The position numbers were made by a program, and so were the translations under genes. The notes below the pieces were generated by a model that was not told the origin of the DNA, did no database searches, and saw only the letters and a program-made list of their open reading frames with translations. A DNA stretch of 64,000 nucleotides, taken from positions 213-64,212 of the forward strand of contig NZ_LKEG01000027.1 of assembly GCF_001645105.1 (NCBI RefSeq), given 5' to 3'. The DNA comes from Pseudomonas marginalis. GTDB taxonomy: Bacteria > Pseudomonadota > Gammaproteobacteria > Pseudomonadales > Pseudomonadaceae. Below, in pieces: positions 17,935 through 28,384 of this stretch; positions within the stretch are counted from its first letter, which is position 1, and each line of letters starts with the position of its first letter.

Positions 17935-20055
17935 GTGTATTTGGGCCCTCCTCCTCGTTCATCCCTATGGTTGATGTTGTTGTGCAGCGCACCGGTGCTG
18001 GCCGACGACCTGTTCCTCGACAGCCAACCGCTGCCGCAAGTGCTGACCGCCACGCGCCTCAAGCAATCGGCCGCCGCCGTGCCCGGCAGCATGACCGTGA
18101 TCGACAGCGAGCTGATCAAGGCCAGCGGTGCGCGGGACATCAGTGAGTTGCTGCGCCTGGTACCGGGGATGATGGTCGGCTACACCTCCGGCAACCAGGC
18201 GGCGGTGAACTACCACGGCACCAGTGCCAGCGACGCGCGGCGCATGCAGGTGTTGATCGACGGCCGTTCGGTGTACCGCGCAGGCCTGGCCACTGTGGAC
18301 TGGAGTGACATTCCGGTGGCGATGGAAGATATCGAGCGCATCGAAGTCTTCCGCGGCCCCAATACCGTCAGCTACGGCGCCAATGCCTTGATGGCGGTGG
18401 TGAACATCCTTACGCGCTCACCGGCCAACAGCCACGGTACGCGGGTCAAGGTGGTGCGTGGCGAACGCGGCATCAATGACTTCTATGCCAGCCAGGGCGT
18501 GGGCTGGGAAACCGGCGACTTGCGCCTGTCCCTCTCCGGGCAACAGGACGACGGCTTCGACAGCGATGCCGCGGGCGCCGACCGCCGTGACGGCCGCCGC
18601 CTCAACCGCTTCAGCCTGGCGGTCAGCCAGATGCTGAACACCCAACAAAGCCTCGACTGGCAACTGGATGCGAAGGAAGGCACCAACCAGCGTCCTTATA
18701 CCTACAGTCCGGTATTTGCCGGGATTACCGAAGGCGGCAACAATTCCGACGTCACGGCCAAGGACTATGCCGGCTCCCTGCGTTGGAATGTCGACTTCAA
18801 CCCTGACCACAGCCTGTATATCCAGGGCTCGGCCCAGCAATGGGACCGCCGGCAAATCTGGAAGGCCTGTGATGCCAAGGTCTCGTTCAGCCCGGAGCTG
18901 ACCCAGTTGTGGCAGTTGAACCCCAACTACGCCGAACTGCTCGCCCGGCATATGGACACCTACAGCCAGGGCAGCGCGCCACCGGGCAGCGCCGCCGAGC
19001 AGGCCCTGGCCAACCAGGTACTGAACCAATGGCGCAACGGCGCCAACCAGAGCGTGTGCGGTGACATCGACCAGAGCACCCGCGAAAGCCGCTACGACCT
19101 GGAGATTCAAGACACCCTCAGCCTGTCCGACAGCCTGCGCCTGGTCAGCGGTATGAACTACCGCTATGACCGCGCCGACTCCGACACCTATTTCAATGGC
19201 ACCCTGGACGACACCACCTGGCGTTTGTTCGGCCAGATGGAATGGCGCGCCAGCGAACACTGGCTGCTGCAAGGCGGCGCGATGTATGAGGACACCCACC
19301 TGAGCGGCAACTCGCTGACACCGCGAGTGGCGGTCAACTACCTGATCAACCCGCGCCACGGCCTGCGCGCGGTGTATTCCGAGGCCATCCGCTCGCCGGA
19401 CATGTTTGAGAACAACGTCAACTGGAGCTACCGCGTCACCAACCTCAGCTCCCCCGCCTATGGGCAGACCACCGGGCAATACTTCGTAAAGACCCGCGGC
19501 CCGGGCAACCTCGATAAAGAGCTGATGAAGTCACGGGAACTGGGGTACAACGGTTTCTTTGCCGACATCGGGCTGAACATGGACGTGAAACTGTTCTACG
19601 ACGAAATCACCGACATGATCAGTTCGCCGCTGCGCAATAACCAGTACATCGCCAGCAACGCCAACAGCTCGCGGTTTACCGGCGCCGAATCGCAGTTCGA
19701 CTGGCGCGTCAGCAATGCCGACCGCCTGCGGCTCACCTATGCTTACGTCGACGCCACTACCAGCAACCCTTTGGACAAAGCGCAAACCGCACGTAACAGT
19801 GGCTCCGCCGGCTGGTTGCGCGAATGGGGCCAAGGCTGGTCCAGTGCGCTGTTCTACTACGGCGATGACGCACTCAACCAATATCGCTTCGAACGGGTCG
19901 ACCTGCGGGTGGCCAAGCGCATTGCCCTGGGCAAAGCCAACGTGGAGCTGGCCGGCATGTTGCAACAACGCCTCGATAACCAGCCCACTACGTGGGCCGA
20001 TAACAATTATGACCATCGCCATGTGCTCTACTTCAGCGCGGAGTTAGAGTTCTGA
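17935..20055 (+). CDS. TonB-dependent outer-membrane receptor
   Basis: A 706-residue receptor. A signal peptide (about 1-23, ending VLA-DD) is followed by a TonB-box-like stretch (QVLTATRLKQSAAA), a plug domain (about 45-165: SMTVIDSELI, LLRLVPGMMVG, VLIDGRSVY, RIEVFRGPNTVSYGANALMAVVNI) and a beta-barrel to the C-terminal aromatic VLYFSAELEF. The closest look is to the vitamin B12/colicin-type plug rather than long siderophore receptors with FecA-like N-terminal signalling domains, which it lacks. The likely start is the GTG at 17935 with AAGG upstream. One base separates its stop from the next gene, so all three genes form an operon. Confidence 0.9.
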   Translation: MYLGPPPRSSLWLMLLCSAPVLADDLFLDSQPLPQVLTATRLKQSAAAVPGSMTVIDSELIKASGARDISELLRLVPGMMVGYTSGNQAAVNYHGTSASDARRMQVLIDGRSVYRAGLATVDWSDIPVAMEDIERIEVFRGPNTVSYGANALMAVVNILTRSPANSHGTRVKVVRGERGINDFYASQGVGWETGDLRLSLSGQQDDGFDSDAAGADRRDGRRLNRFSLAVSQMLNTQQSLDWQLDAKEGTNQRPYTYSPVFAGITEGGNNSDVTAKDYAGSLRWNVDFNPDHSLYIQGSAQQWDRRQIWKACDAKVSFSPELTQLWQLNPNYAELLARHMDTYSQGSAPPGSAAEQALANQVLNQWRNGANQSVCGDIDQSTRESRYDLEIQDTLSLSDSLRLVSGMNYRYDRADSDTYFNGTLDDTTWRLFGQMEWRASEHWLLQGGAMYEDTHLSGNSLTPRVAVNYLINPRHGLRAVYSEAIRSPDMFENNVNWSYRVTNLSSPAYGQTTGQYFVKTRGPGNLDKELMKSRELGYNGFFADIGLNMDVKLFYDEITDMISSPLRNNQYIASNANSSRFTGAESQFDWRVSNADRLRLTYAYVDATTSNPLDKAQTARNSGSAGWLREWGQGWSSALFYYGDDALNQYRFERVDLRVAKRIALGKANVELAGMLQQRLDNQPTTWADNNYDHRHVLYFSAELEF

Positions 20056-20056
20056 C

Positions 20057-20982
20057 ATGGGCGACTCGTCACGGATGACCTGCTTATTTATCACTTCGCT
20101 CTGGCGCCGCGCTGTGCTGCTGGCCTGCCTGCTATGGGCCGCGCCGGCCTGGAGCGCCGACATCCTGCTGACCGCCGCCGAAGACGGCGCAGGCGTGCAG
20201 GCTTTTGCCCAGGCCCTGGCCCAGCAACGCCCCGAAGACCACGTCACCTTCACGCCCCTCAACGACTTGCCGGCGCCCAGCCGCCTGCCGGCCAGCACGC
20301 GCTTGATCCTGCTGGACCTGCCCGGCCTCGACTGGCGCCTGCAAGACACCCAGGGCCCGCCGACCCTGGTACTGCGCATCAGTCGGCTGCAGGCGCACCA
20401 ACGCCTGGGCACAACGCAGCACCCACGCATCAGCTTATTGTGGAGCGACCCTGCGCAGGAGCGCCAACTGCGGCTGATCGCCGCCATCCTGCCCCAAGCG
20501 CGGCGCATCGGCGTGCTCTACAGTGCCGACAGTGAATTCCTCCTGCCCGAACTGCGCCAGCACGCCAAGCCCCTCGGCCTGGAGATCGTGCCACAACGCT
20601 GGGACAACACCAGCGACAGCCGGCCACTGCAAACCTTGTTCAGGAACAGTGACGTGCTGCTCGGCCTCGATGACCCGCAGCTGTACAACCCGAAAACCGC
20701 GAAGAACCTGCTGCTGAGCAGCTACGCCCAGCAATTGCCGCTGGTGGGGCCGAATGCCGGATTTGTACGCGCAGGCAGCCTGGCCAGCACCTACAGCGAC
20801 CAGGCCGACTGGCTGGCGGTACTCGACCGCCTGCTGGACCTCGCGCCGGCGAACTGGCCGCACTCGCTGTACCCGGAACATTTCAAAGTCGTGGGCAACC
20901 CGCAGGTTGCGCGCTCATTGGGGATCGAACAGGTAGACGAAGCCAACGTCGCCCTGCGATTGGCCGAAGGAGAAAAACGCCC

Positions 20983-20986
<4 letters not shown>
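20057..20986 (+). CDS. periplasmic ABC-type substrate-binding protein (PF04392-like), without a permease
   Basis: A 309-residue exported protein with a signal peptide ending about AWSA-D (34-35). The mature part resembles the ABC_sub_bind/TrpX-like family: a first lobe, a second lobe opening [19 protein letters not shown], then [46 protein letters not shown]. No permease or ATPase gene is present. It begins one base after the receptor stop and overlaps the kinase start (ATGA). The context suggests it presents a ligand to the kinase rather than feeding transport. The ligand is unknown. Confidence 0.82.
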
Positions 20987-22884
<1,898 letters not shown>

Positions 22885-22950
22885 CGCCGCGCCATCAGCC
22901 AACTCCGACTGGCGTGAAAGACGAAAGTGCGGCAGTCTTAGGCACCCGAA

Positions 22951-22970
22951 CGGGCCCATAAACAGGCCCG
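22951..22970 (+). terminator. weak hairpin after the hybrid kinase
   Basis: CGGGCC (22951-22956) pairs with GGCCCG (22965-22970) and is followed by GTTTAAAATT. It is the only terminator-like element between the kinase and fabA, and it is weak. Confidence 0.35.
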
Positions 22971-22982
22971 GTTTAAAATTTC

Positions 22983-23004
22983 AGTGAACAAGTGTACATT
23001 CAGT
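22983..23004. promoter_or_regulatory. FabR/DesT-like operator candidate upstream of fabA
   Basis: AGTGAACAAGTGTACATTCA reads on the other strand as a TGTACACTTGTTCACT core, which resembles the palindromes bound by TetR-type unsaturated-fatty-acid regulators (FabR in enterics, DesT in Pseudomonas). The outer arms AGTGAA and TTCAGT are near-complementary. It lies 130-151 bases before fabA, where an operator for the fabAB promoter is expected. Confidence 0.5.
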
Positions 23005-23133
23005 ACCTTGCCGCTGTGACTTTCACTACAACGCAATAGTCTATGTGTAGGCTGCCGACATGAGGCATGAACGCTTCATTCGGTTCGGGAAGATTTGCCC
23101 TACCCTGCCGCATGGGATTATTGAGGAGCTCGC

Positions 23134-23649
23134 ATGACCAAACAAAACGCCTTTACTCGGGAAGACCTGCTGCGCTGCAGTCGCGGTGAGCTGTTCGGCC
23201 CAGGTAACGCGCAACTGCCCGCCCCCAACATGCTGATGGTGGATCGCATCACCCATATCAGTGAAGAGGGTGGCAAGTACGGCAAAGGTGAATTGGTCGC
23301 CGAGCTGGATATCACCCCGGACCTGTGGTTCTTCGCTTGCCATTTCGAAGGCGACCCTGTGATGCCAGGCTGCCTGGGCCTTGACGCCATGTGGCAGCTG
23401 GTCGGTTTCTTCCTCGGCTGGCAAGGCCTGCCGGGCCGCGGCCGCGCCCTGGGTTCGGGCGAAGTGAAGTTCTTTGGCCAGGTCCTGCCGACCGCCAAGA
23501 AAGTCACCTATAACATTCAAATCAAGCGCGTCCTCAAGGGCAAGCTGAACCTGGCCATCGCCGATGGTTCGGTGAGCGTTGACGGTCGCGAGATCTATAC
23601 TGCCGAAGGCCTTCGCGTCGGCGTATTCACTTCCACTGACAACTTTTAA
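23134..23649 (+). CDS. fabA: 3-hydroxydecanoyl-[ACP] dehydratase/isomerase
   Basis: Dehydrates 3-hydroxyacyl-ACP and isomerises trans-2- to cis-3-decenoyl-ACP, the branch point to unsaturated fatty acids. The protein is 171 residues, the normal length. The active-site segment [21 protein letters not shown] in the middle holds the catalytic His (near 71) and Asp (near 85), split here as [11 protein letters not shown] and [10 protein letters not shown]. The ATG follows GAGGAG. It is 11 bp upstream of fabB, and the pair form the classic fabAB operon. Confidence 0.98.
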   Translation: MTKQNAFTREDLLRCSRGELFGPGNAQLPAPNMLMVDRITHISEEGGKYGKGELVAELDITPDLWFFACHFEGDPVMPGCLGLDAMWQLVGFFLGWQGLPGRGRALGSGEVKFFGQVLPTAKKVTYNIQIKRVLKGKLNLAIADGSVSVDGREIYTAEGLRVGVFTSTDNF

Positions 23650-23660
23650 GGGTTATCCGC

Positions 23661-24881
23661 ATGCGCCGCGTCGTTATCACTGGTCTGGGCATCGTTTCTT
23701 GCCTGGGCAATGACAAAGAGACCGTCACCGCTAACCTGCGTGCAAGTCGCCCTGGCATCCGCTTCAACCCGGAATATGCCGAAATGGGTCTGCGTAGCCA
23801 GGTTTCCGGCTCCATCGACCTGCCCCTCGAAGAGCTGATCGATCGCAAGATCTATCGCTTCGTCGGCCACGCTGCCGCCTACGCCTACCTGGCGATGAAA
23901 GACGCAATCGCCGACTCCGGCCTGAGCGAAGACCAGGTATCGAACGTACGCACCGGCCTCATCGCCGGTTCCGGCGGCGCATCCACCCTGAACCAGATGG
24001 AAGCGCTGGACATCCTGCGCGAAAAAGGCGTGAAGCGCGTTGGCCCGTACCGTGTAACGCGGACCATGGGCAGCACCGTTTCCGCCTGCCTGGCCACGCC
24101 GTTTGCAATCAAGGGCGTGAACTACTCGATCTCCTCCGCGTGCGCCACCAGTGCTCACTGCATCGGGACTGCCGTTGAGCAGATCCAGCTGGGCAAGCAG
24201 GACATCGTGTTCGCCGGCGGCGGTGAAGAAGAGCATTGGAGCCAGTCGTTCCTGTTCGACGCCATGGGCGCACTGTCTACCCAATACAACGAAACCCCGG
24301 AAAAAGCCTCCCGCGCCTACGACGCCAAGCGTGACGGTTTCGTCATCGCCGGCGGTGGCGGCATGGTGGTCGTCGAGGAGCTGGAACACGCTCTGGCCCG
24401 TGGTGCCAAGATCTACGCGGAAATCGTCGGCTACGGCGCGACCTCCGATGGCTACGACATGGTTGCCCCAAGCGGTGAAGGCGCCATCCGTTGCATGCAG
24501 ATGGCCATGTCCACCGTGGACACCCCAATCGACTACCTGAACACCCACGGCACCTCGACTCCGGTCGGCGATGCCAAGGAAATGGAAGGCGTGCGTGCGG
24601 TGTTCGGCGACAAGGCTCCGGCCATCAGCTCCACCAAGAGCCTGTCCGGTCACTCCCTGGGCGCCGCTGGCGTTCACGAAGCGATCTACTGCCTGCTGAT
24701 GATGGAAGGCAACTTCATGGCCGGTTCGGCCAACATCGACGAGATTGATCCGGTTGTGGCTGATATGCCGATCCTGACCAAGACCGTTGAGAACGCAAAA
24801 ATCGACACCGTGATGAGCAACAGCTTCGGCTTTGGTGGCACTAACGCTACCTTGGTGCTGAAACGCTGGCAGGGTAAATAA
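23661..24881 (+). CDS. fabB: beta-ketoacyl-[ACP] synthase I
   Basis: Condenses malonyl-ACP with acyl-ACP, including the cis-unsaturated intermediates made by FabA. The protein is 406 residues. The nucleophile Cys lies in [12 protein letters not shown] (about residue 163); the two catalytic histidines are in [11 protein letters not shown] (about 297) and [11 protein letters not shown] (about 332), and the C-terminal glycine-rich [11 protein letters not shown] is intact. It is followed by a strong intrinsic terminator. Confidence 0.98.
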   Translation: MRRVVITGLGIVSCLGNDKETVTANLRASRPGIRFNPEYAEMGLRSQVSGSIDLPLEELIDRKIYRFVGHAAAYAYLAMKDAIADSGLSEDQVSNVRTGLIAGSGGASTLNQMEALDILREKGVKRVGPYRVTRTMGSTVSACLATPFAIKGVNYSISSACATSAHCIGTAVEQIQLGKQDIVFAGGGEEEHWSQSFLFDAMGALSTQYNETPEKASRAYDAKRDGFVIAGGGGMVVVEELEHALARGAKIYAEIVGYGATSDGYDMVAPSGEGAIRCMQMAMSTVDTPIDYLNTHGTSTPVGDAKEMEGVRAVFGDKAPAISSTKSLSGHSLGAAGVHEAIYCLLMMEGNFMAGSANIDEIDPVVADMPILTKTVENAKIDTVMSNSFGFGGTNATLVLKRWQGK

Positions 24882-24902
24882 ACCCCGCAGGTTGATCACA
24901 TG

Positions 24903-24931
24903 AAAAGCCCCGACTGGTTCGGGGCTTTTTT
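24903..24931 (+). terminator. intrinsic terminator of fabAB
   Basis: AAAAGCCCCGA and TCGGGGCTTTT form an 11-bp stem around CTGGT, followed by a T-run, 22 bases after the fabB stop. Confidence 0.92.
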
Positions 24932-25025
24932 ATGCGTGTTGATGTCGGTGAGTTTCTGTTCGTTCTGCGCCAACGCCTGGGGTCACGATTGATCAACAGG
25001 CGCAAGGTTAATGCGAAACGCGATA

Positions 25026-26048
25026 TCAACGTGCCACACCCTCGCGCGCCGCTTTAGGCAGGATGGCCAAGAAGTTGTCCCGCGCGACTTTTTGCGCAAC
25101 GTCCTCGGGCAAGGCATCCAGAAAAGGGTCAAAGCGGCGCATTTCCTTACCCAGCTTGTTGAAGCGCCCTACTACGTCAGAGCCCAGCATGAAGCGCTCT
25201 GGAAAGCGCTCTACCAGCTTTACCCACTCCGGGCGCGGCTGACCCCCATCATCCAGCAAGTACGGCGTGAGCATGCTCCAGGACAGGTCGATATACAGGT
25301 TCGGATAGGCCTCCAGCATGCGGCTCAAGGTGGGCAGCAAAAAGTCCATCCGCACCTGATGGCGGTGGATCTCCTTGCTGGTGCCGGCATGCGCCCAGAT
25401 GAAGCGGGTGTGGGGATGGTTGCGCAGCGGCTCCTCCACTTCCGCCAGGTACAGCGGGTTGCGCTCGCGCTTGGAGGTGATGTTGGAGTGCAGCATCACC
25501 GGCAGGTCGTTTTCCGCCGCCAAATGATAGATGCGGGTCATGGCTTCGTTATTGGCGCGCGGGGTGTCGCCCGCAGTGATGGCCGTCAGGTCATCATGGC
25601 GCGTGAAAACTTCGCCGATGCCCTGCCACAGCCCAGGGTTGAGGTCGAGCATGCGCTGGATATGGGCATCGGAGTTCTTGTCGTTGGGGTTGAAGCCCGA
25701 CAGAAACGGGTGAAAACGCTGGCGCTGCTCAGGGGTCAGTTTGTTGACCGCTGCGGCCACGATCACATCGGTTGCGCTGTACCAGTAGGCATCGGCGTCG
25801 TCACCGGCGTAATAGCGTGGGCGCTTGGGTTCGTCTTCGTGCCATTTCTTCGCCACTGGAATGCCGGAAATCATCACGTGCTCGATGCGGTTGTCGGCCA
25901 TGGCCTTGAGCAGCTTGTCCATGCCCGCCGTTTCCTGGAAGAAATCCACGTAATGCAGGTGCGCGTCGCTGTAGGCATAGTCGCGGGCCTGCGCGGCAAG
26001 GCTGCCGGCGGCGAGCAACAGGGCAAGAGTCAGGCGAGTCCAGGGCAC
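25026..26048 (-). CDS. exported amidohydrolase-family protein
   Basis: A 340-residue protein with a clear signal peptide (about 1-21, ending AQA-RD). The mature part looks like an amidohydrolase 2 (TIM-barrel) enzyme: metal-binding DAHLH with His30 and His32, later MLHSN, IWAHAG, and a GSDVVGRF segment with the catalytic Asp. A periplasmic location is unusual, since most family members are cytoplasmic decarboxylases or hydrolases. The substrate is unknown. Transcribed alone, with about 140 bp to the divergent osmC-like gene. Confidence 0.83.
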   Translation of the reverse strand: MPWTRLTLALLLAAGSLAAQARDYAYSDAHLHYVDFFQETAGMDKLLKAMADNRIEHVMISGIPVAKKWHEDEPKRPRYYAGDDADAYWYSATDVIVAAAVNKLTPEQRQRFHPFLSGFNPNDKNSDAHIQRMLDLNPGLWQGIGEVFTRHDDLTAITAGDTPRANNEAMTRIYHLAAENDLPVMLHSNITSKRERNPLYLAEVEEPLRNHPHTRFIWAHAGTSKEIHRHQVRMDFLLPTLSRMLEAYPNLYIDLSWSMLTPYLLDDGGQPRPEWVKLVERFPERFMLGSDVVGRFNKLGKEMRRFDPFLDALPEDVAQKVARDNFLAILPKAAREGVAR

Positions 26049-26187
26049 GGTAAAACCTCGATAAGGGCTGATACGGGTAGACCTTGCGCGGCGTGCCGCG
26101 GTTCATCCCCAAAAAACGTGGAACACTGAAGTGCCAGCATGCTCTATAACTGCATGACCTTCATCCTGCCCCCCTGTGAGGTTTGCC

Positions 26188-26604
26188 ATGCCTGTTACCG
26201 TGAACACCCTGAACCAGGACAACTTTCGCCACAGCGTCAACATCAACAACCATGAGTTGTTTACCGACCTGCCCAAAAGCCTGGGCGGTGACGATTCGGC
26301 GCCCTCCCCCCATGACTACTTCGATGCCGCCCTGGCGTCGTGCAAGGCCCTGACCCTCAAGCTCTACGCCCAGAAAAAAGACATCCCGCTCACCGGTGTC
26401 ACCGTGGAGGTCACCCACGACGCCGCCGAGGAACAGAAGGGCAAATACAAACTCAACGTCAAGCTGACCCTTAAAGGTGTGCTCACCGATGAGCAGCGCG
26501 ATGAGCTGCACCGCGTGGCCGACCGCTGCCCCGTGCACAAGCTGATGACCACTGCCGAGATCAGCATTGACACTCAACTGTCGGAAGGCGCCTTCAGCCA
26601 ATAG
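26188..26604 (+). CDS. OsmC-family peroxide-detoxifying protein
   Basis: A 138-residue OsmC/Ohr-type protein that reduces organic hydroperoxides through a cysteine pair. Both cysteines are visible: Cys52 in ALASCKALTLK and Cys114 in VADRCPVHK. It is closer to the YhfA-like OsmC branch than to Ohr. The ATG at 26188 (MPVTVNTL) follows GAGG at good spacing and is preferred to a GTG at 26176. Pirin follows on the same strand 64 bp downstream. Confidence 0.9.
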   Translation: MPVTVNTLNQDNFRHSVNINNHELFTDLPKSLGGDDSAPSPHDYFDAALASCKALTLKLYAQKKDIPLTGVTVEVTHDAAEEQKGKYKLNVKLTLKGVLTDEQRDELHRVADRCPVHKLMTTAEISIDTQLSEGAFSQ

Positions 26605-26668
26605 CGGCAACCTCCCGTCGAGCGGGTTATGCTCAGCACTCTCCAACCCGCTCAGACTGGGACGCACC

Positions 26669-27535
26669 ATGAACACCCTCACCGTGATTCGCCCTCGCGC
26701 CGAAGACGTCGAAGGCCAACCGATCCTGCGCCCGCTGCCATCACGGGAATGCCGCAGCGTCGGGCCTTTTGTGTTTTTCGACCATATGCTGCTCACCCGC
26801 TATGCACCGGGCGATGGCATGAATATCCGCCAACATCCGCATATCGGGCTGTCCACGCTGACGTACCTGTTCGAAGGGGTATTGCAACACAAGGACAGCT
26901 TGGGCTCGGACCAGGTGGTGCAGGCAGGCGACGTCAGCTGGATGACCGCCGGCAGCGCGATTGCCCACGTCGAGCGTACGCCCGAGGCGGTCAGGCCCCA
27001 TGGTTTCAGCCTGCATGGGCTGCAAGTGTGGCTGGCCTCACCCAAGGACCACGAGACCGGGCCAGGCCACTACAGTCATCACCCGGCCGCGAGCCTGCCG
27101 GTGAGCGACAACCTGGGCGTGCAGATCCGCCTGATCGCGGGCGACGGTTTTTGCCTCAAATCGCCGGTGCCGGTGCTCTCGCCCACCTTGTATGCCGAGG
27201 TGCAAATGCAAACGGCCACCACGTTGCTGATCCCGGATGAGCATGAGGAACGTGCGGTGTATGTGCTGGAGGGCGAGGCTCAGTTGGACGGTGAGGCGCT
27301 AGAGGTGCACAGCCTGGTGGTGTTGCCGGCCGAACGGGAGATGACGTTGTCTGCCGATACCGATTGTCACCTGGTCTTGATTGGCGGCGCGGCGCTGGAT
27401 GGGCCACGGCGGATCAATTGGAATTTTGTCGCGAGTGATCCGGCGGTGATCGAGCAGGCCAGGCAGCGTTGGGCGGCTGGGGATTGGCCGACGGTGCCGG
27501 GTGAATCTGAAAGAATTGAGTTGCCAGTGAGATAG
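26669..27535 (+). CDS. pirin family protein
   Basis: A bicupin of 288 residues. The N-terminal cupin carries the metal site His56 and His58 (RQHPHIGL) with His100 and Glu102 (AIAHVE), and the pirin signature WMTAGSAI. Bacterial pirins act as iron-dependent quercetinase-like enzymes or bind regulatory partners; the role here is unknown. The ATG at 26669 has GGGAC upstream; the frame is open back to 26567 but overlaps osmC. It sits beside osmC, which may hint at oxidative-stress expression. Confidence 0.9.
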   Translation: MNTLTVIRPRAEDVEGQPILRPLPSRECRSVGPFVFFDHMLLTRYAPGDGMNIRQHPHIGLSTLTYLFEGVLQHKDSLGSDQVVQAGDVSWMTAGSAIAHVERTPEAVRPHGFSLHGLQVWLASPKDHETGPGHYSHHPAASLPVSDNLGVQIRLIAGDGFCLKSPVPVLSPTLYAEVQMQTATTLLIPDEHEERAVYVLEGEAQLDGEALEVHSLVVLPAEREMTLSADTDCHLVLIGGAALDGPRRINWNFVASDPAVIEQARQRWAAGDWPTVPGESERIELPVR

Positions 27536-27536
27536 C

Positions 27537-27566
27537 CATCGGGGGCGGTGCGACTTGCCCCCGATG
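27537..27566. terminator. REP-derived hairpin between pirin and the convergent dienelactone hydrolase
   Basis: CATCGGGGGC (27537-27546) and GCCCCCGATG (27557-27566) are perfect 10-bp arms starting two bases after the pirin stop. The arms match the inner half of the window's REP family. It may end transcription from both sides, though there is no T-run. Confidence 0.6.
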
Positions 27567-27589
27567 AAGCCCTGACAGGCGCTGAAGAA

Positions 27590-28318
27590 TCAGCCCTTGA
27601 ACACTTCATCCAACACGTTATGCATCGACCGGAAGGCCCGCTCAGCAGTCTTCGCGTCGTACATCATCTTGCCCGGCACATTCGCGTCCGGGTCGGTGAA
27701 GGAATGCACCGCGCCGCCGTAGCTCAGCAATTGCCAATCCACACCGGCCGCGTTCATTTCATCTTCAAACGCCGGCAGCTGCTCTTTCGGCACCAAGGGG
27801 TCCGAGGCACCGTGCAGCACCAGCACTGAGCCCTTGATGTTCTTGGCATCCGCCGGGTTAGGCGTGTCGAGGGTACCGTGGAACGAGATGGCCGCCTTGA
27901 GCGGTGCACCGGTACGCGCCAGCTCCAGGGAGCAGCAACCGCCGAAGCAGAAACCAAAAGTCGCCAGCTTGGACGTATCAACCGCTGCCTCAGTCTGGCC
28001 CTGCAGCTGCTCAAAGGCCGCCTGCATGCGTTTGTTCAGCAACGCGCGATCATCCTTCAACGGCATCATCGCCGCACCGGCTTCATCGCCGTTCGACGGA
28101 CGCACAGTCTGCCCGTACAGGTCGGCGATCAACACCACATAGCGGTTGCTCGCCACGCGCTTGGCGATCTCTTCGGCACCCGCACTCACCCCCATCCAAT
28201 TCGGTGCCATCAACAGGCCCGGCAGCGGACCCTTGTGGCTGGCATCGAACGCCAGGCGGCTTTCATAGGACTGGCCATCAATCTGATAGACCACGGAACG
28301 CACAGTGACTTGGCTCAT
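27590..28318 (-). CDS. dienelactone hydrolase family protein
   Basis: An alpha/beta hydrolase of 242 residues. The nucleophile is Cys124 in GFCFGGCC, as in true dienelactone hydrolases, not Ser; VLHGASDPLVP holds the acid and AVHSFTDPDA the His. There are no chlorocatechol or aromatic ring-cleavage genes nearby, so a general carboxymethylenebutenolidase-like activity is all that can be claimed. Two adjacent ATG codons exist; the second (28318) is better spaced from GGAG. It lies downstream of the htpG terminator. Confidence 0.9.
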   Translation of the reverse strand: MSQVTVRSVVYQIDGQSYESRLAFDASHKGPLPGLLMAPNWMGVSAGAEEIAKRVASNRYVVLIADLYGQTVRPSNGDEAGAAMMPLKDDRALLNKRMQAAFEQLQGQTEAAVDTSKLATFGFCFGGCCSLELARTGAPLKAAISFHGTLDTPNPADAKNIKGSVLVLHGASDPLVPKEQLPAFEDEMNAAGVDWQLLSYGGAVHSFTDPDANVPGKMMYDAKTAERAFRSMHNVLDEVFKG

Positions 28319-28348
28319 CATTTTCTCCAGTTGAGGTGCAGTAGAACG

Positions 28349-28374
28349 AAAAAACCCGCCGAAGCGGGTTTTTC
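28349..28374 (-). terminator. intrinsic terminator of htpG
   Basis: AAAAACCCGC and GCGGGTTTTT (28350-28373) form a 10-bp stem around CGAA, beginning 11 bases after the htpG stop; on the minus strand it ends in a T-run. Confidence 0.9.
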
Positions 28375-28384
28375 TACAACGGTG

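Noticed and set aside
17935..20055. Reading the TonB receptor as a FecA-type transducer
   Set aside because: It lacks the extra N-terminal signalling domain before the plug and has no FecR/FecI genes beside it.
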